Source: an uncultured Bacteroidales bacterium
Lineage (GTDB): Bacteria; Bacteroidota; Bacteroidia; Bacteroidales; Muribaculaceae
Assembly (NCBI GenBank): GCA_902792435.1
Contig: CADAZN010000010.1
Span: 33,121 to 92,477 of the forward strand
DNA length: 59,357 bases
Reading direction: 5' to 3'
Position numbers and translations under genes: made by a program. The notes beneath the pieces are model-generated. The model did no database searches. It saw only the letters and a program-made list of their open reading frames with translations, and was not told the origin of the DNA. Position 1 is the stretch's first letter, and each line of letters begins with the position of its first letter. Of the stretch, positions 14,296-22,573 are shown in pieces.

Positions 14296-17085
14296 TTAGA
14301 CGGTGAAAGCTTTGCGATAGTCCGACGGTGTGAGCTTGGTGTGTTGCTTGAAGATTTTAGCGAAATAGCTAGCAGAGTCGAAGCCGCACCTCTCGCCAAC
14401 CTCGGTGACAGGAATGTCGGTGCTGCACAGCAATTCCTTGGCCTTGGCAATGCGGATGTCGCGGATAAGGCTCGACGTGTCGCTGCCCGTGAGGCTCTTG
14501 ATCTTGCGGTTGAGCTGCCGCTGGCTAAGGTTCATCTTGCTGGCAATAAAGGTGGAGCCCATGTCGGGGTTGCCGATGGCGGTGGTGATGATGTCTCTCA
14601 CCTTGGTGATGAAAGCCGTGTTGCGCGCCGTGATTACCGAATTGCTCACTGCCCGCGTGGTGGTGGCTTGGGTTTCTTGCTCGGTGGCAGGAGCGTGCAG
14701 CGCAAGTTGGTACTTGTGCCTTAGCAGCTGGCGGCTGCTGAGCAGCGCCTCGACAAGCGCCTTGAGCTCATCGTTGTTGAATGGCTTGACCAGGAAGGCG
14801 TCGGCCCCCGCCGCCAGCGCCTCGAGTCGGTCGCTGGCACCGCTTCTTGCGGTGACAATGATAATGGGGATGTGGTTGAGCAACTCGTCGGCTCTCACCA
14901 TTTTGCACATTTCGAGTCCATTGGTCTCGGGCATCATGATGTCGGTGACGATGATGTCGGGAATTATCTCGCGAGCCTTGTCGACGCCCTCTGTGCCATT
15001 TTGTGCCTTCACCACTTGATATTTCTCTTCCAGGATGTGTCCCAAGAATAACGCCACATCGGGGTTGTCCTCAACAATGAGCACAATTGTGTTTTGAGTG
15101 ATGAGTGATGAGTGATGAGTGATGAGTGATGAGTTTTGAGTGATGAGTGATGAGTGATGAGTGATGAGTGATGAGTGATGAGTATTGAGTGATGAGTGAT
15201 GAGTGATGAGTGATGAGTGAACCCACTTGGGATAGGTGCTGCCCGCGTGCTTTGCTGGCAAGGTGAGACAGAATGTGGTGCCATTGCCCTGCTGGCTCTC
15301 AACCTCGATTTTGCCATTCATTGCCTCGGTCATTTGCTTGACTAACGCCAGGCCAATTCCTGTTCCCAGGCTAGCGCTCCCGGTTTCACCTTGATAGAAT
15401 AGGTCGAAGATGTGAGGCAAATCGTTGGCACTGATACCCACACCAGTGTCGGCTATCGAGAGAGAGACTTTGCTGCCATGCCGTGAGAGTTTCACTGTTA
15501 CACTGCCCCCCGATGGGGTGAATTTCACGGCGTTCGACATCAAGTTGCTCACGATGCTATGGCAGTAGTCGGGCACAAAGTCGATGTTGTAATCTTGATT
15601 GGTGCACTCAAGATTCAGGTTCACGCCTTTGGACTCGGCATTGATGCGCATGTTTTCAAGAATCATCTTTGTCATTATCGAGAAATCACCGTGATGCCAG
15701 TCGAGAGCTCCAATTGAGCTTCTCACCTTAGAGATGCTGAGTAGCTGGTTGACGAGGTTGAGCATGTGATTTCCTTGATTGATGATGGCATCGTAGCGAT
15801 CATGGTTGGCATGGCTGCCCACGCCCTCGCGCAGCGCCTGAGCCTCGCCAAGAATTACTGTGAGTGGTGTGCGGAACTCGTGGGTCATGTTGGTGAAGAA
15901 CAGGTCCTTCATTTGCTCGGCGTTCTTCTCGGCACGTTGTGCCCGGGCGCGCAGGATGTTGATGCGGAACAAAGAGGCAAAACCTAGCAGCACCAGTAGC
16001 AGAGCGATTGATGTTGCAGCGATGATGAGCCGCTGCATGGTGATGGAGTGTTGCTGCTCCTCGATGGTGATTTGCTTGTTTTGTGCCTCGAGCGTCATGC
16101 TGTAGTGCGATGCCAGATTGCTGCTTGCATCGTTGTAGATGCTGTCTTTCAGGGCGTTACTGTTCTTAAGATATTCCACCACTTTGTCGTGGTTCTTATT
16201 GGCTGGTGAGATGCCCATCAGATAGTAGTTTTGGAGCAAAATGCGCCTGGCGTTGCACTCTTTAGCCAGCTCGGTGCTTTTTTCTAAGCATTCCAGTGCC
16301 TTGCCGTGCTCGTTTCTTTTCTCATAAAGGCTGCCGAGGCTCTTGTAGGCTACTGCCAGCGAATATTTGTCGGCAGTGGTGTTGAGAAACTCTATGGCAT
16401 TGTTATAGCTGCCCAGAGCGCTGTCTTCCCTTTCCATGCTGCTGTAGATGTCGCCCATGACCACCATGCGTCGTGCCATGTGGAGTGTGTCAGCGGCAAC
16501 CGAGTCGATAGCGTAAGCCTTGTTGATAAATGCCAGGGCCGAGTCGGTCTTATTGAGTTTTAGATATATCTCGGCTGCTATACCATATCTAACCGAGAGC
16601 TTGCTGGGATGTTGTGGAGTGGCGGCTTGCTCAAGTACTATAGCTTTTTTGATGAAAGGTTTGGCCTCTAGTGCTCGGTCAATGCCTAGATAGATGGCCG
16701 CCAGGTTGTTGTAGCTGGAGCTCAGCCGTTCTTTGTCTTTGAGCTTCTCATCGATGCGCAGGCTTGAATAGCAGTTGCTCAGTGCCGAATCGTTCATGCT
16801 GATGCGTTGATAGCATGCCGAGAGATGTGAATAAGCGTCGCTGAGTGATGCTGAGTCGCTTTGCAGTCGGTAGCTATCCATCGACTGTCGGCACAACTCT
16901 ATCGATTTATTAAAATTGGCGTTATCATATTGTTTGTAGGCCTCTTCCATCAAGCTGTCGGCAACCATGAGATCGCTGTTGCGCTCTAGATTGGAGACTT
17001 GGCTGCATGATGCTGCGATGAGCGCAAGGCCCAGCAAAGAGCATAATATATAATGTGTGATGCGGGATGTGATTGATTTATTCAT
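14296..17085 (-). CDS. TPR-sensor hybrid histidine kinase/response regulator (HTCS-type) with AraC output
   Basis: A 929-residue one-protein two-component system. The N-terminal signal has a lipobox (LIAASC, Cys27). TPR units (about 45-330) form the sensor in place of the usual beta-propeller, and a membrane span lies near 350-375. HisKA has NMTHEFRTPL (His near 400). HATPase has SNLMSNAVKFTPSGG, DTGVGIS and GTGIGLAL. The receiver has IVEDNPD and VTDIMMPE (Asp near 713). An AraC helix-turn-helix ends the protein. Residues about 624-665, between kinase and receiver, are encoded by 18 heptanucleotides and read as a seven-residue repeat (HHSSLIT). The gene lies 14 bases behind the glycosidase-like gene and is probably co-transcribed with it, so that gene is a candidate target. 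Confidence 0.93.
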   Translation of the reverse strand: MNKSITSRITHYILCSLLGLALIAASCSQVSNLERNSDLMVADSLMEEAYKQYDNANFNKSIELCRQSMDSYRLQSDSASLSDAYSHLSACYQRISMNDSALSNCYSSLRIDEKLKDKERLSSSYNNLAAIYLGIDRALEAKPFIKKAIVLEQAATPQHPSKLSVRYGIAAEIYLKLNKTDSALAFINKAYAIDSVAADTLHMARRMVVMGDIYSSMEREDSALGSYNNAIEFLNTTADKYSLAVAYKSLGSLYEKRNEHGKALECLEKSTELAKECNARRILLQNYYLMGISPANKNHDKVVEYLKNSNALKDSIYNDASSNLASHYSMTLEAQNKQITIEEQQHSITMQRLIIAATSIALLLVLLGFASLFRINILRARAQRAEKNAEQMKDLFFTNMTHEFRTPLTVILGEAQALREGVGSHANHDRYDAIINQGNHMLNLVNQLLSISKVRSSIGALDWHHGDFSIMTKMILENMRINAESKGVNLNLECTNQDYNIDFVPDYCHSIVSNLMSNAVKFTPSGGSVTVKLSRHGSKVSLSIADTGVGISANDLPHIFDLFYQGETGSASLGTGIGLALVKQMTEAMNGKIEVESQQGNGTTFCLTLPAKHAGSTYPKWVHSSLITHHSSLNTHHSSLITHHSSLITQNSSLITHHSSLITQNTIVLIVEDNPDVALFLGHILEEKYQVVKAQNGTEGVDKAREIIPDIIVTDIMMPETNGLEMCKMVRADELLNHIPIIIVTARSGASDRLEALAAGADAFLVKPFNNDELKALVEALLSSRQLLRHKYQLALHAPATEQETQATTTRAVSNSVITARNTAFITKVRDIITTAIGNPDMGSTFIASKMNLSQRQLNRKIKSLTGSDTSSLIRDIRIAKAKELLCSTDIPVTEVGERCGFDSASYFAKIFKQHTKLTPSDYRKAFTV
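15091..15216 (-). repeat. In-frame array of 18 heptanucleotides in the hybrid regulator
   Basis: On the plus strand there are 15 GTGATGA units plus two GTTTTGA and one GTATTGA, in perfect phase (126 bases). On the coding strand the unit is CACTCAT, also a unit of the 6739-6955 array. The unit has no stop codon in any coding-strand frame. After the array the two alternative frames stop within 5 and 26 codons, so a change of one or two units would truncate the protein before its receiver. Confidence 0.95.
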
Positions 17086-17099
17086 TAGTTGAAGAGTGA

Positions 17100-19739
17100 T
17101 TAAGACTTGGAGGGTAGCTTTATTAATCGGATGTGCTCAATGAGTAGTGGAGCATCGCCTGATTGATTGCCTAGCTGCCCGACTCGTGTGAGAGTTATCG
17201 TGTTCTTGCCTTTAAGCAGTCGAACGATTAATTGGCTGCTGTAGCTCATTGTTAGCCATTGTCCCTCACCCGCTGGTGGCAAGGTCACAACGCCCTGATT
17301 GTGTGAGTTGCAACTTATGTTAATGAGTTCTAGTGGAGAATTCCAAGCGAACGGGCCATTTCCGTTGGAATAGAGCACATCGATGATATAGCTTCCAGCC
17401 TCGTTGGTGTTCACGGGGATAGTAATTGTTGTGCTGTCGCCGCTAAGCTCAACGGGGTGATGTGAATAGTTGGCAGGGAAGGCTCGGCTTGAAAGCATGT
17501 CGTGGTTGCTCTTGGCTGCAGGATAATAGCGTGCGGTGGTGGTGATTGGGTGTGGCTTGGCTATGAAACTGTGACCATACTTGTTGATGGCAACGATTGT
17601 GTAGCTGCGGTAGGTAACAGTGTCGCGAGTACCAAGCACCGAGTCACGCATGGCATAGGTGGGCTCGCCGTTTATAAATATTTTATAACCTAAAGCCTTG
17701 TTATAATTGTAGTTTGTGCCATAGAAACCGTCCCATAGCCATTGTGGAGTTTCGGGGAGCTTGAGCGTCTTGGCGGCGGCAGTCATGCTTCCTGAATTGG
17801 CACCTTTGTTGTTCATTTTAATAACGATGACATGCTCGCCCTCAAGATTGCCGTTAATGAAATTGTCGGGTATGGCCTTGCCGTCGAGTGTTATCTCGCT
17901 ACATTCATCACCGGTGCCGTTGATGGTGATGTTAAGCACTGCATTGCGATAGCGCAGCCCTTTAATCGTTTTGGTGCCGAAGAAGCACTCAGGAACTCTA
18001 GGGTTGAACTCGATGCCATCGGGCAGGAAGTTCATGCCGGCAAGCACTCTTAGCACCATGGCAATATTGCCCGAAGCATTGCCGCGTGCATTGGTGCTAG
18101 GGAGCAACTCGCCAGTAGTGGCGTTGCAGCTTGTGCTGCACGATGCTGCTAGGGCTTGTTGGAAAATGAGTGCTCCCATGCCTCGTCGCAGCACGTTCAT
18201 GTTGCTCGCTTTGGCTGCCGCAAGGTTCCACAAGGCTTGCACCATAGGCATAACTGCGTTGTTGATGCCAACCCCAACGTTTTCTCGGTTTGGGTAGAGA
18301 GTTGGAACTCCAAAGTTGGAGATAGGAGTTTCGCTGATCAACGTCTCGGTGCGGTTGTCGTCGGCTATGTCCCACAGGATTGCCAAAGCCTGACCCAAGT
18401 TGTCGACACAAGGCGACATGAAGCTGCTCACTCCGCCATACAGATATTGACAATAGGAGCCCCTGGCCTCGTTCCACAGCCTGTGGTTGATGGCGTCCTT
18501 GATGCGACTGGCATGGGTGTCGTAGGGCTCATTAAGCTCAAACTCGTCGGCAATCTGGCCCAGAACAATATAAGTGTGCTCAATAATAGCGTTTGCCACT
18601 AGGGGCGTGGTTTGGTAGGCGTCGGTCACACTCGCCCACGATGGATAATACTGCGATGCATAGCGAGCATCATAAGGACACAGGGCATGATAAAGACCCG
18701 AGCCGTTGACCGGTGCCATGTCTTCAACGTGTTTCAAGCTCTTGCGGATGATGTGATAGGCACGCTTGAGCCAGTTTTTGTCGCCAGTAGCACAGTACAC
18801 GCTCCATGCCGCCTCGGCCCAGATGAGCTCATTGGAAAATGAAGCATAGCTTCTCTTGTCACTGTCAATATGAATCACGCTGTCTACCACCATCGACTCT
18901 AGCGTCTCTATCGATTTTTTAGGCTCTAGATAGGCAAGCGCCAGAGCTATGTCGTAGCATTCGCTGGCTACCAAAGTCCTCTTGTCGCTCTCGGCATTAA
19001 TGCTCTCTAACGACATGTTGTAGAGGGCGTTCATTATCTTTTGCTTTGATTCATAGGAGGGAAGAGTTGATGTTGTTGGGTCTAGACTGGATATCCAGTT
19101 TGTGTATTGGATTGGAGTTTTTGGATTTAGTGGAACAGTCACTTTATATAATCCATTGACGCTTTGCGAGTCGTCAAATCTTATCCTCATGGGCTCCTGA
19201 GCCAAGCTTGTGTTAATAGCTAGCTCAAGCTTTTGGTTCTCAAAGTCCTGGTTGTAGATTGTATCACGGGTGGGTGTTACATAAATGCCATCTTCTTTGA
19301 GGGTCTTGAGCATGTCTCTCATGTCGATGCTAAGCTGCACATCTAGGGGCATAGCCACGCCCGTGGGTGACTTGCTAGGCTTGACTGAGTCGGCTTGAAA
19401 AGCTTTGAAAGTGATGCACTCGCTCGTGTCGTTAAGGTCGATATAGTGATAGTGGGCAGGCAGCAACTCAATGTCGCGCTCGCCAATGATGATTCTGGTT
19501 TTCAGGATATTACTGATAGAATCTTGTGCCTTGCACTTGTAGTTGGTGATAATGCTGAGTCCGTCGGGAGAATAGGCGATGAAATCACCCATAACCACGC
19601 TGTCGCTTGTTACCGTGTAGTCTTTGTTCTCCACAATAACATTATTGCTCATGTTCCTTGACTCACACGACACGAGCATCACGGCTGCCATCACAATCCA
19701 CAACAGCAAGCCGTTATATATATGCGCAGTTTTATGCAT
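17100..19739 (-). CDS. Secreted six-hairpin glycosidase-like lipoprotein
   Basis: An 879-residue protein. The signal peptide ends in a lipobox (MLVSC, Cys25). Residues about 60-215 are a beta-sandwich. Residues about 230-600 form an alpha/alpha-toroid like the six-hairpin glycosidases and glycogen-debranching C-terminal domains (SFSNELIWAEAAWSVY, ATGDKNWLKRAYHIIRKSL, RLWNEARGSYCQYLYGG). A beta domain follows and the last 140 residues resemble a CBM6/35-type carbohydrate-binding module. The exact family and catalytic acids cannot be assigned by eye. It is the first gene of a probable operon with the hybrid regulator. The -7 element TATATTTG is at 19748-19755. Confidence 0.68.
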   Translation of the reverse strand: MHKTAHIYNGLLLWIVMAAVMLVSCESRNMSNNVIVENKDYTVTSDSVVMGDFIAYSPDGLSIITNYKCKAQDSISNILKTRIIIGERDIELLPAHYHYIDLNDTSECITFKAFQADSVKPSKSPTGVAMPLDVQLSIDMRDMLKTLKEDGIYVTPTRDTIYNQDFENQKLELAINTSLAQEPMRIRFDDSQSVNGLYKVTVPLNPKTPIQYTNWISSLDPTTSTLPSYESKQKIMNALYNMSLESINAESDKRTLVASECYDIALALAYLEPKKSIETLESMVVDSVIHIDSDKRSYASFSNELIWAEAAWSVYCATGDKNWLKRAYHIIRKSLKHVEDMAPVNGSGLYHALCPYDARYASQYYPSWASVTDAYQTTPLVANAIIEHTYIVLGQIADEFELNEPYDTHASRIKDAINHRLWNEARGSYCQYLYGGVSSFMSPCVDNLGQALAILWDIADDNRTETLISETPISNFGVPTLYPNRENVGVGINNAVMPMVQALWNLAAAKASNMNVLRRGMGALIFQQALAASCSTSCNATTGELLPSTNARGNASGNIAMVLRVLAGMNFLPDGIEFNPRVPECFFGTKTIKGLRYRNAVLNITINGTGDECSEITLDGKAIPDNFINGNLEGEHVIVIKMNNKGANSGSMTAAAKTLKLPETPQWLWDGFYGTNYNYNKALGYKIFINGEPTYAMRDSVLGTRDTVTYRSYTIVAINKYGHSFIAKPHPITTTARYYPAAKSNHDMLSSRAFPANYSHHPVELSGDSTTITIPVNTNEAGSYIIDVLYSNGNGPFAWNSPLELINISCNSHNQGVVTLPPAGEGQWLTMSYSSQLIVRLLKGKNTITLTRVGQLGNQSGDAPLLIEHIRLIKLPSKS

Positions 19740-19747
19740 TTGCCATG

Positions 19748-19755
19748 CAAATATA
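19748..19755 (-). promoter_or_regulatory. -7 element for the glycosidase-regulator operon
   Basis: TATATTTG on the minus strand, 9 bases from the ATG at 19739, implying a very short leader. The divergent ATPase promoter lies in the same gap. Confidence 0.4.
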
Positions 19756-19794
19756 AACTATTTTTTTGAAATAAATATCAACACATTAGTTTTT

Positions 19795-19811
19795 TTGCAA
19801 CTTGGTTGCAA
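19795..19811. promoter_or_regulatory. Putative operator dyad TTGCAAC-N3-GTTGCAA
   Basis: A perfect seven-base dyad with three-base spacer. It covers the presumed -33 region (TTGG at 19802-19805) of the metal ATPase promoter, and a third half-site, TTGCAAC, lies at 19828-19834 over the -7 element. This placement is typical of a repressor site; a Fur/Zur or ArsR-type metal sensor is an inference. Confidence 0.55.
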
Positions 19812-19822
19812 GAAGAAGTCTT

Positions 19823-19830
19823 TACCTTTG
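19823..19830 (+). promoter_or_regulatory. -7 element for the metal ATPase
   Basis: TACCTTTG, 24 bases upstream of the ATPase ATG at 19855, with TTGG 17 bases upstream inside the dyad. Confidence 0.55.
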
Positions 19831-19854
19831 CAACCAGAAATAAAACACTTCACT

Positions 19855-21825
19855 ATGACACACAATCACAACCACGACCACAATCATTGCCAATCGTGCT
19901 CGCACGACCACGTTCACGACCATGACCACGTTCACGATCACCATCACGACCACGACACCAAGTCGACACTTTTATTAATAGGTGTTACTGCGGTGCTGCT
20001 GGCTGTGGCAGTTTTTATTGAGAAGACGTTTAATCTCGCCACTTGGCAGTTGCTGCTCATTTACCTTGTGCCTTACTTGCTTATTGGCCATGGCACACTC
20101 AAGGAAGCTGCCGAGGGGCTGGCTCATGGCGACGCTTTCAACGAGCATTTCCTCATGTCGATTGCCACGATTGGCGCACTGTGCATCGGCTTCCTGCCTG
20201 GTGCCGAGACTCAATTCCCCGAGGCGGTCTTTGTTATGCTGTTCTTCCAGGTGGGCGAGCTGTTTGAAGGCTATGCCGAGGGCAGGAGCCGCGAGAGCAT
20301 AGCGCACCTGATGGACATTCGTCCCGACGTTGCCTGTGTGGAGCGCGACGGAGCGTTGCTCACGGTGAGCCCCGAGCAAGTGGAAGTGGGGGAGACCATC
20401 GTCATCAAGCCTGGCGACAAGGTGCCTCTCGATGGCGTGGTGGTTGAGGGCACCACAGCGCTCAACACCGTGGCGCTTACTGGCGAGAGCGTGCCTCGTG
20501 ATGCCGCTGTGGGCGACGAGGTGATTTCGGGCTGCGTCAACCTCTCGGGAGTGATAAAAGTGCGCACTACCAAGAGCTTTGGCGAGAGCACCGTTTCTAA
20601 GATTATTGAGCTTGTTGAGCATAGTGGCGACAAGAAGTCGAAGGCCGAGGCTTTTATCACGCGTTTTGCCCGCATCTACACTCCCATTGTGGTGATTGCC
20701 GCCGTGTTGCTTGCGGTTGTACCACTATTCTTTGGCGGAGCTTTCCACACATGGCTCTACCGTGCTTTGATGTTCCTGATTGTGTCGTGTCCTTGTGCGC
20801 TGGTGATTAGCGTGCCACTGGCATTCTTTGGTGGCATAGGTGGCGCCTCACGCCAAGGCATTCTCATAAAGGGTGCTAATTACGTCGATGCACTCGCTCA
20901 GATGGGAACTGTGGTGTTTGATAAAACGGGAACTCTCACCCATGGGCAGTTTGAGGTGACTGCTGTGCATCCTAGCACCTGCGATGAGCATCAATTGTTG
21001 CATCTCGCCGCCCATGTAGAGCATTTCTCTACTCATCCCATAGGTGCTGCGTTGCGCGATGCATTCCCCGACGAGGCAACCGATGGTTGCGCAGTGACCA
21101 ATGTCGAGGAGATTGCAGGCCAAGGAGTGCGTGCCACTGTTGCTGGCGATGTGGTGTGTGTGGGCAACACTCGCATGATGGATGCTGTGGGAGCCAAGTG
21201 GCGCGACTGCCCGCATGTGGGCACCATCATTCATGTGGCAATCAATGGCGACTATGCAGGGCACATCGTTATCAACGATAAGATTAAGGACGATAGCGAG
21301 CAAGCTATTGCAACGCTCAAAGCCATTGGAGTAGAGCGTGTTGTGATGCTTACTGGCGACCGCGACGAGGTGGCTGGTGATGTAGCCCACAGGCTGGGAA
21401 TAGGGGAGCACTACTCTGGGCTCATGCCAGCCGACAAGGTGGAGCATGTGGAACGGCTGCTTGCCGAGAAATCATCGGACAAAGTTCTAGCCTTTGTGGG
21501 CGACGGTATTAACGATGCACCAGTGCTCGCCCGTGCCGATGTTGGCATCGCTATGGGTGGATTGGGCAGCGACGCGGCCATCGAGGCTGCCGACGTGGTA
21601 CTGATGGACGACAAACCCACCAAGATTGCTCAAGCAATAAAGATTGCCCGGCGCACTCTAGGCATCGCGCGACAGAATGTGTGGTTCGCCATAGCGGTGA
21701 AGTTTGCAGTACTTGTGCTAGCCACTCTGGGCATAGCCACAATGTGGATGGCAGTTTTTGCCGACGTGGGGGTCACCGTTCTTGCCACCCTCAACTCGAT
21801 GCGCGCCCTCAATCCTAAACTATGA
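19855..21825 (+). CDS. zntA: P1B-2-type Zn/Cd/Pb-exporting ATPase
   Basis: A 656-residue inner-membrane metal pump. The ATG at 19855 was chosen because the promoter overlaps all upstream alternatives. Residues 1-36 are a His/Asp-rich metal-binding tail (many HDH repeats plus CQSC) instead of a heavy-metal-associated domain. Further motifs are VALTGES, SCPCALVISVP (CPC transport site), the phosphorylation site DKTGTLT, HPIG (the conserved HP), MLTGDR and GDGINDAP. The last span has FADVGVTVLATLNSMRAL and a preceding AVKFAVLVLATLG; the Asp and Lys match the ZntA-type zinc site. Regulation by metal through the upstream dyad is likely. The stop is inside a heptanucleotide cluster and overlaps the HAD gene tail to tail. 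Confidence 0.93.
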   Translation: MTHNHNHDHNHCQSCSHDHVHDHDHVHDHHHDHDTKSTLLLIGVTAVLLAVAVFIEKTFNLATWQLLLIYLVPYLLIGHGTLKEAAEGLAHGDAFNEHFLMSIATIGALCIGFLPGAETQFPEAVFVMLFFQVGELFEGYAEGRSRESIAHLMDIRPDVACVERDGALLTVSPEQVEVGETIVIKPGDKVPLDGVVVEGTTALNTVALTGESVPRDAAVGDEVISGCVNLSGVIKVRTTKSFGESTVSKIIELVEHSGDKKSKAEAFITRFARIYTPIVVIAAVLLAVVPLFFGGAFHTWLYRALMFLIVSCPCALVISVPLAFFGGIGGASRQGILIKGANYVDALAQMGTVVFDKTGTLTHGQFEVTAVHPSTCDEHQLLHLAAHVEHFSTHPIGAALRDAFPDEATDGCAVTNVEEIAGQGVRATVAGDVVCVGNTRMMDAVGAKWRDCPHVGTIIHVAINGDYAGHIVINDKIKDDSEQAIATLKAIGVERVVMLTGDRDEVAGDVAHRLGIGEHYSGLMPADKVEHVERLLAEKSSDKVLAFVGDGINDAPVLARADVGIAMGGLGSDAAIEAADVVLMDDKPTKIAQAIKIARRTLGIARQNVWFAIAVKFAVLVLATLGIATMWMAVFADVGVTVLATLNSMRALNPKL

Positions 21826-21845
21826 ACTATGAACTGTGAACTGCA
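21818..21845. repeat. Four heptanucleotides shared by two converging gene ends
   Basis: Units AACTATG (twice), AACTGTG and AACTGCA in phase. AACTATG is a rotation of GAACTAT, a unit of the 6739-6955 array. The plus-strand ATPase stop (TGA, 21823-21825) and the minus-strand HAD stop (TAG, 21820-21822) both fall in it. Confidence 0.8.
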
Positions 21846-22494
21846 ATAGCTGGCCGAAGTCATCGATGATGTAATCGGGATGGGATTTCTCGAGGTCCTC
21901 TTTTGGTGAGTTCCCGTAGGTTACGGCGCAGGTCTTGATAGCCGCATTTTGTCCCATGGCAATGTCGACTGGCATGTCGCCAACCATAAGGGCATCGCTG
22001 GCATTAATGTGCATTGATTTAAGCGTGTAGAGCACAGCCTCAGGGTCGGGCTTAGCTTTGACGACGTTGTCGACTCCCACCACCATTGCGAAGTGCTGCC
22101 TCACATCAAGCATTTCGAGCAGTTCTTCAAGTGAGCTGTTGCCACGCGACGATGCCACGCTCATTGTGATACCGTGCCGTTCAAGCACCCTAAGCGTCTC
22201 GGCCACATTTGGGAAGAGGGTGGGAGTGAGTGTGGACTTGTTGGCATCGAAGATGTCGCAATAGGTGCTGGCACATTCCAGGGCTTCAATTTCGCTCATG
22301 CCAGGATAGATGTGAGTGAAACATTCCTTTAGCGGCAACCCAATCACCCGTTTAATCGATTCTGGGCTCTCCACACGAAGGCCTCTCTGACGCATTGTCG
22401 CTTGCATTGTTGCAAGGATGATGCGCGAGGTGTCGGCAATGGTGCCGTCGAAGTCAAAAATTATATGCTTGAATTTCGTGCTCACGAAGTGCAA
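21820..22494 (-). CDS. HAD-superfamily phosphatase, phosphoglycolate phosphatase-like
   Basis: A 224-residue cytosolic HAD hydrolase, subfamily with a helical cap. The nucleophile motif is FDFDGTIADT (residues 13-22), motif II lies at MSVASSRG, the lysine at KAKPDPEAV and motif IV at MVGDMPVDIAMG. The pattern matches Gph/PgmB-like enzymes acting on small phosphorylated metabolites; the substrate is not predictable. The final eight residues (LQFTVHSS) and the stop are encoded by a heptanucleotide cluster and overlap the end of the ATPase gene by six bases. Confidence 0.85.
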   Translation of the reverse strand: MHFVSTKFKHIIFDFDGTIADTSRIILATMQATMRQRGLRVESPESIKRVIGLPLKECFTHIYPGMSEIEALECASTYCDIFDANKSTLTPTLFPNVAETLRVLERHGITMSVASSRGNSSLEELLEMLDVRQHFAMVVGVDNVVKAKPDPEAVLYTLKSMHINASDALMVGDMPVDIAMGQNAAIKTCAVTYGNSPKEDLEKSHPDYIIDDFGQLLQFTVHSS

Positions 22495-22542
22495 ATTTAC
22501 AATATTTACTCAATAAAACGCCTAAGAACTGAAAAAAATGAC

Positions 22543-22550
22543 TACCTTTG
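22543..22550 (+). promoter_or_regulatory. -7 element for the ABC importer operon
   Basis: TACCTTTG, 23 bases upstream of the ATG at 22574. No cobalamin riboswitch or long leader is present in the short gap behind it. Confidence 0.5.
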
Positions 22551-22573
22551 TAAGTTATAAATGTGGATAACCT

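Noticed and set aside
15009-15317. A separate 102-residue minus-strand protein with His-Ser-Ser repeats
   Set aside because: It is another frame of the hybrid regulator passing through the heptamer array; every frame there reads the same seven-residue repeat.
17040-17100. Further heptamer array at the start of the hybrid regulator
   Set aside because: Some seven-base similarity can be forced (CCCGCAT, CACACAT) but the units are too degenerate to separate from chance.
19624-19854. N-terminal extension of the metal ATPase
   Set aside because: This stretch overlaps the divergent gene's start and contains the ATPase promoter and dyad; the His-rich start at 19855 is typical of the family.
22501-22573. 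Cobalamin riboswitch ahead of the ABC importer
   Set aside because: The gap is far too short, and no B12-box-like sequence is visible.
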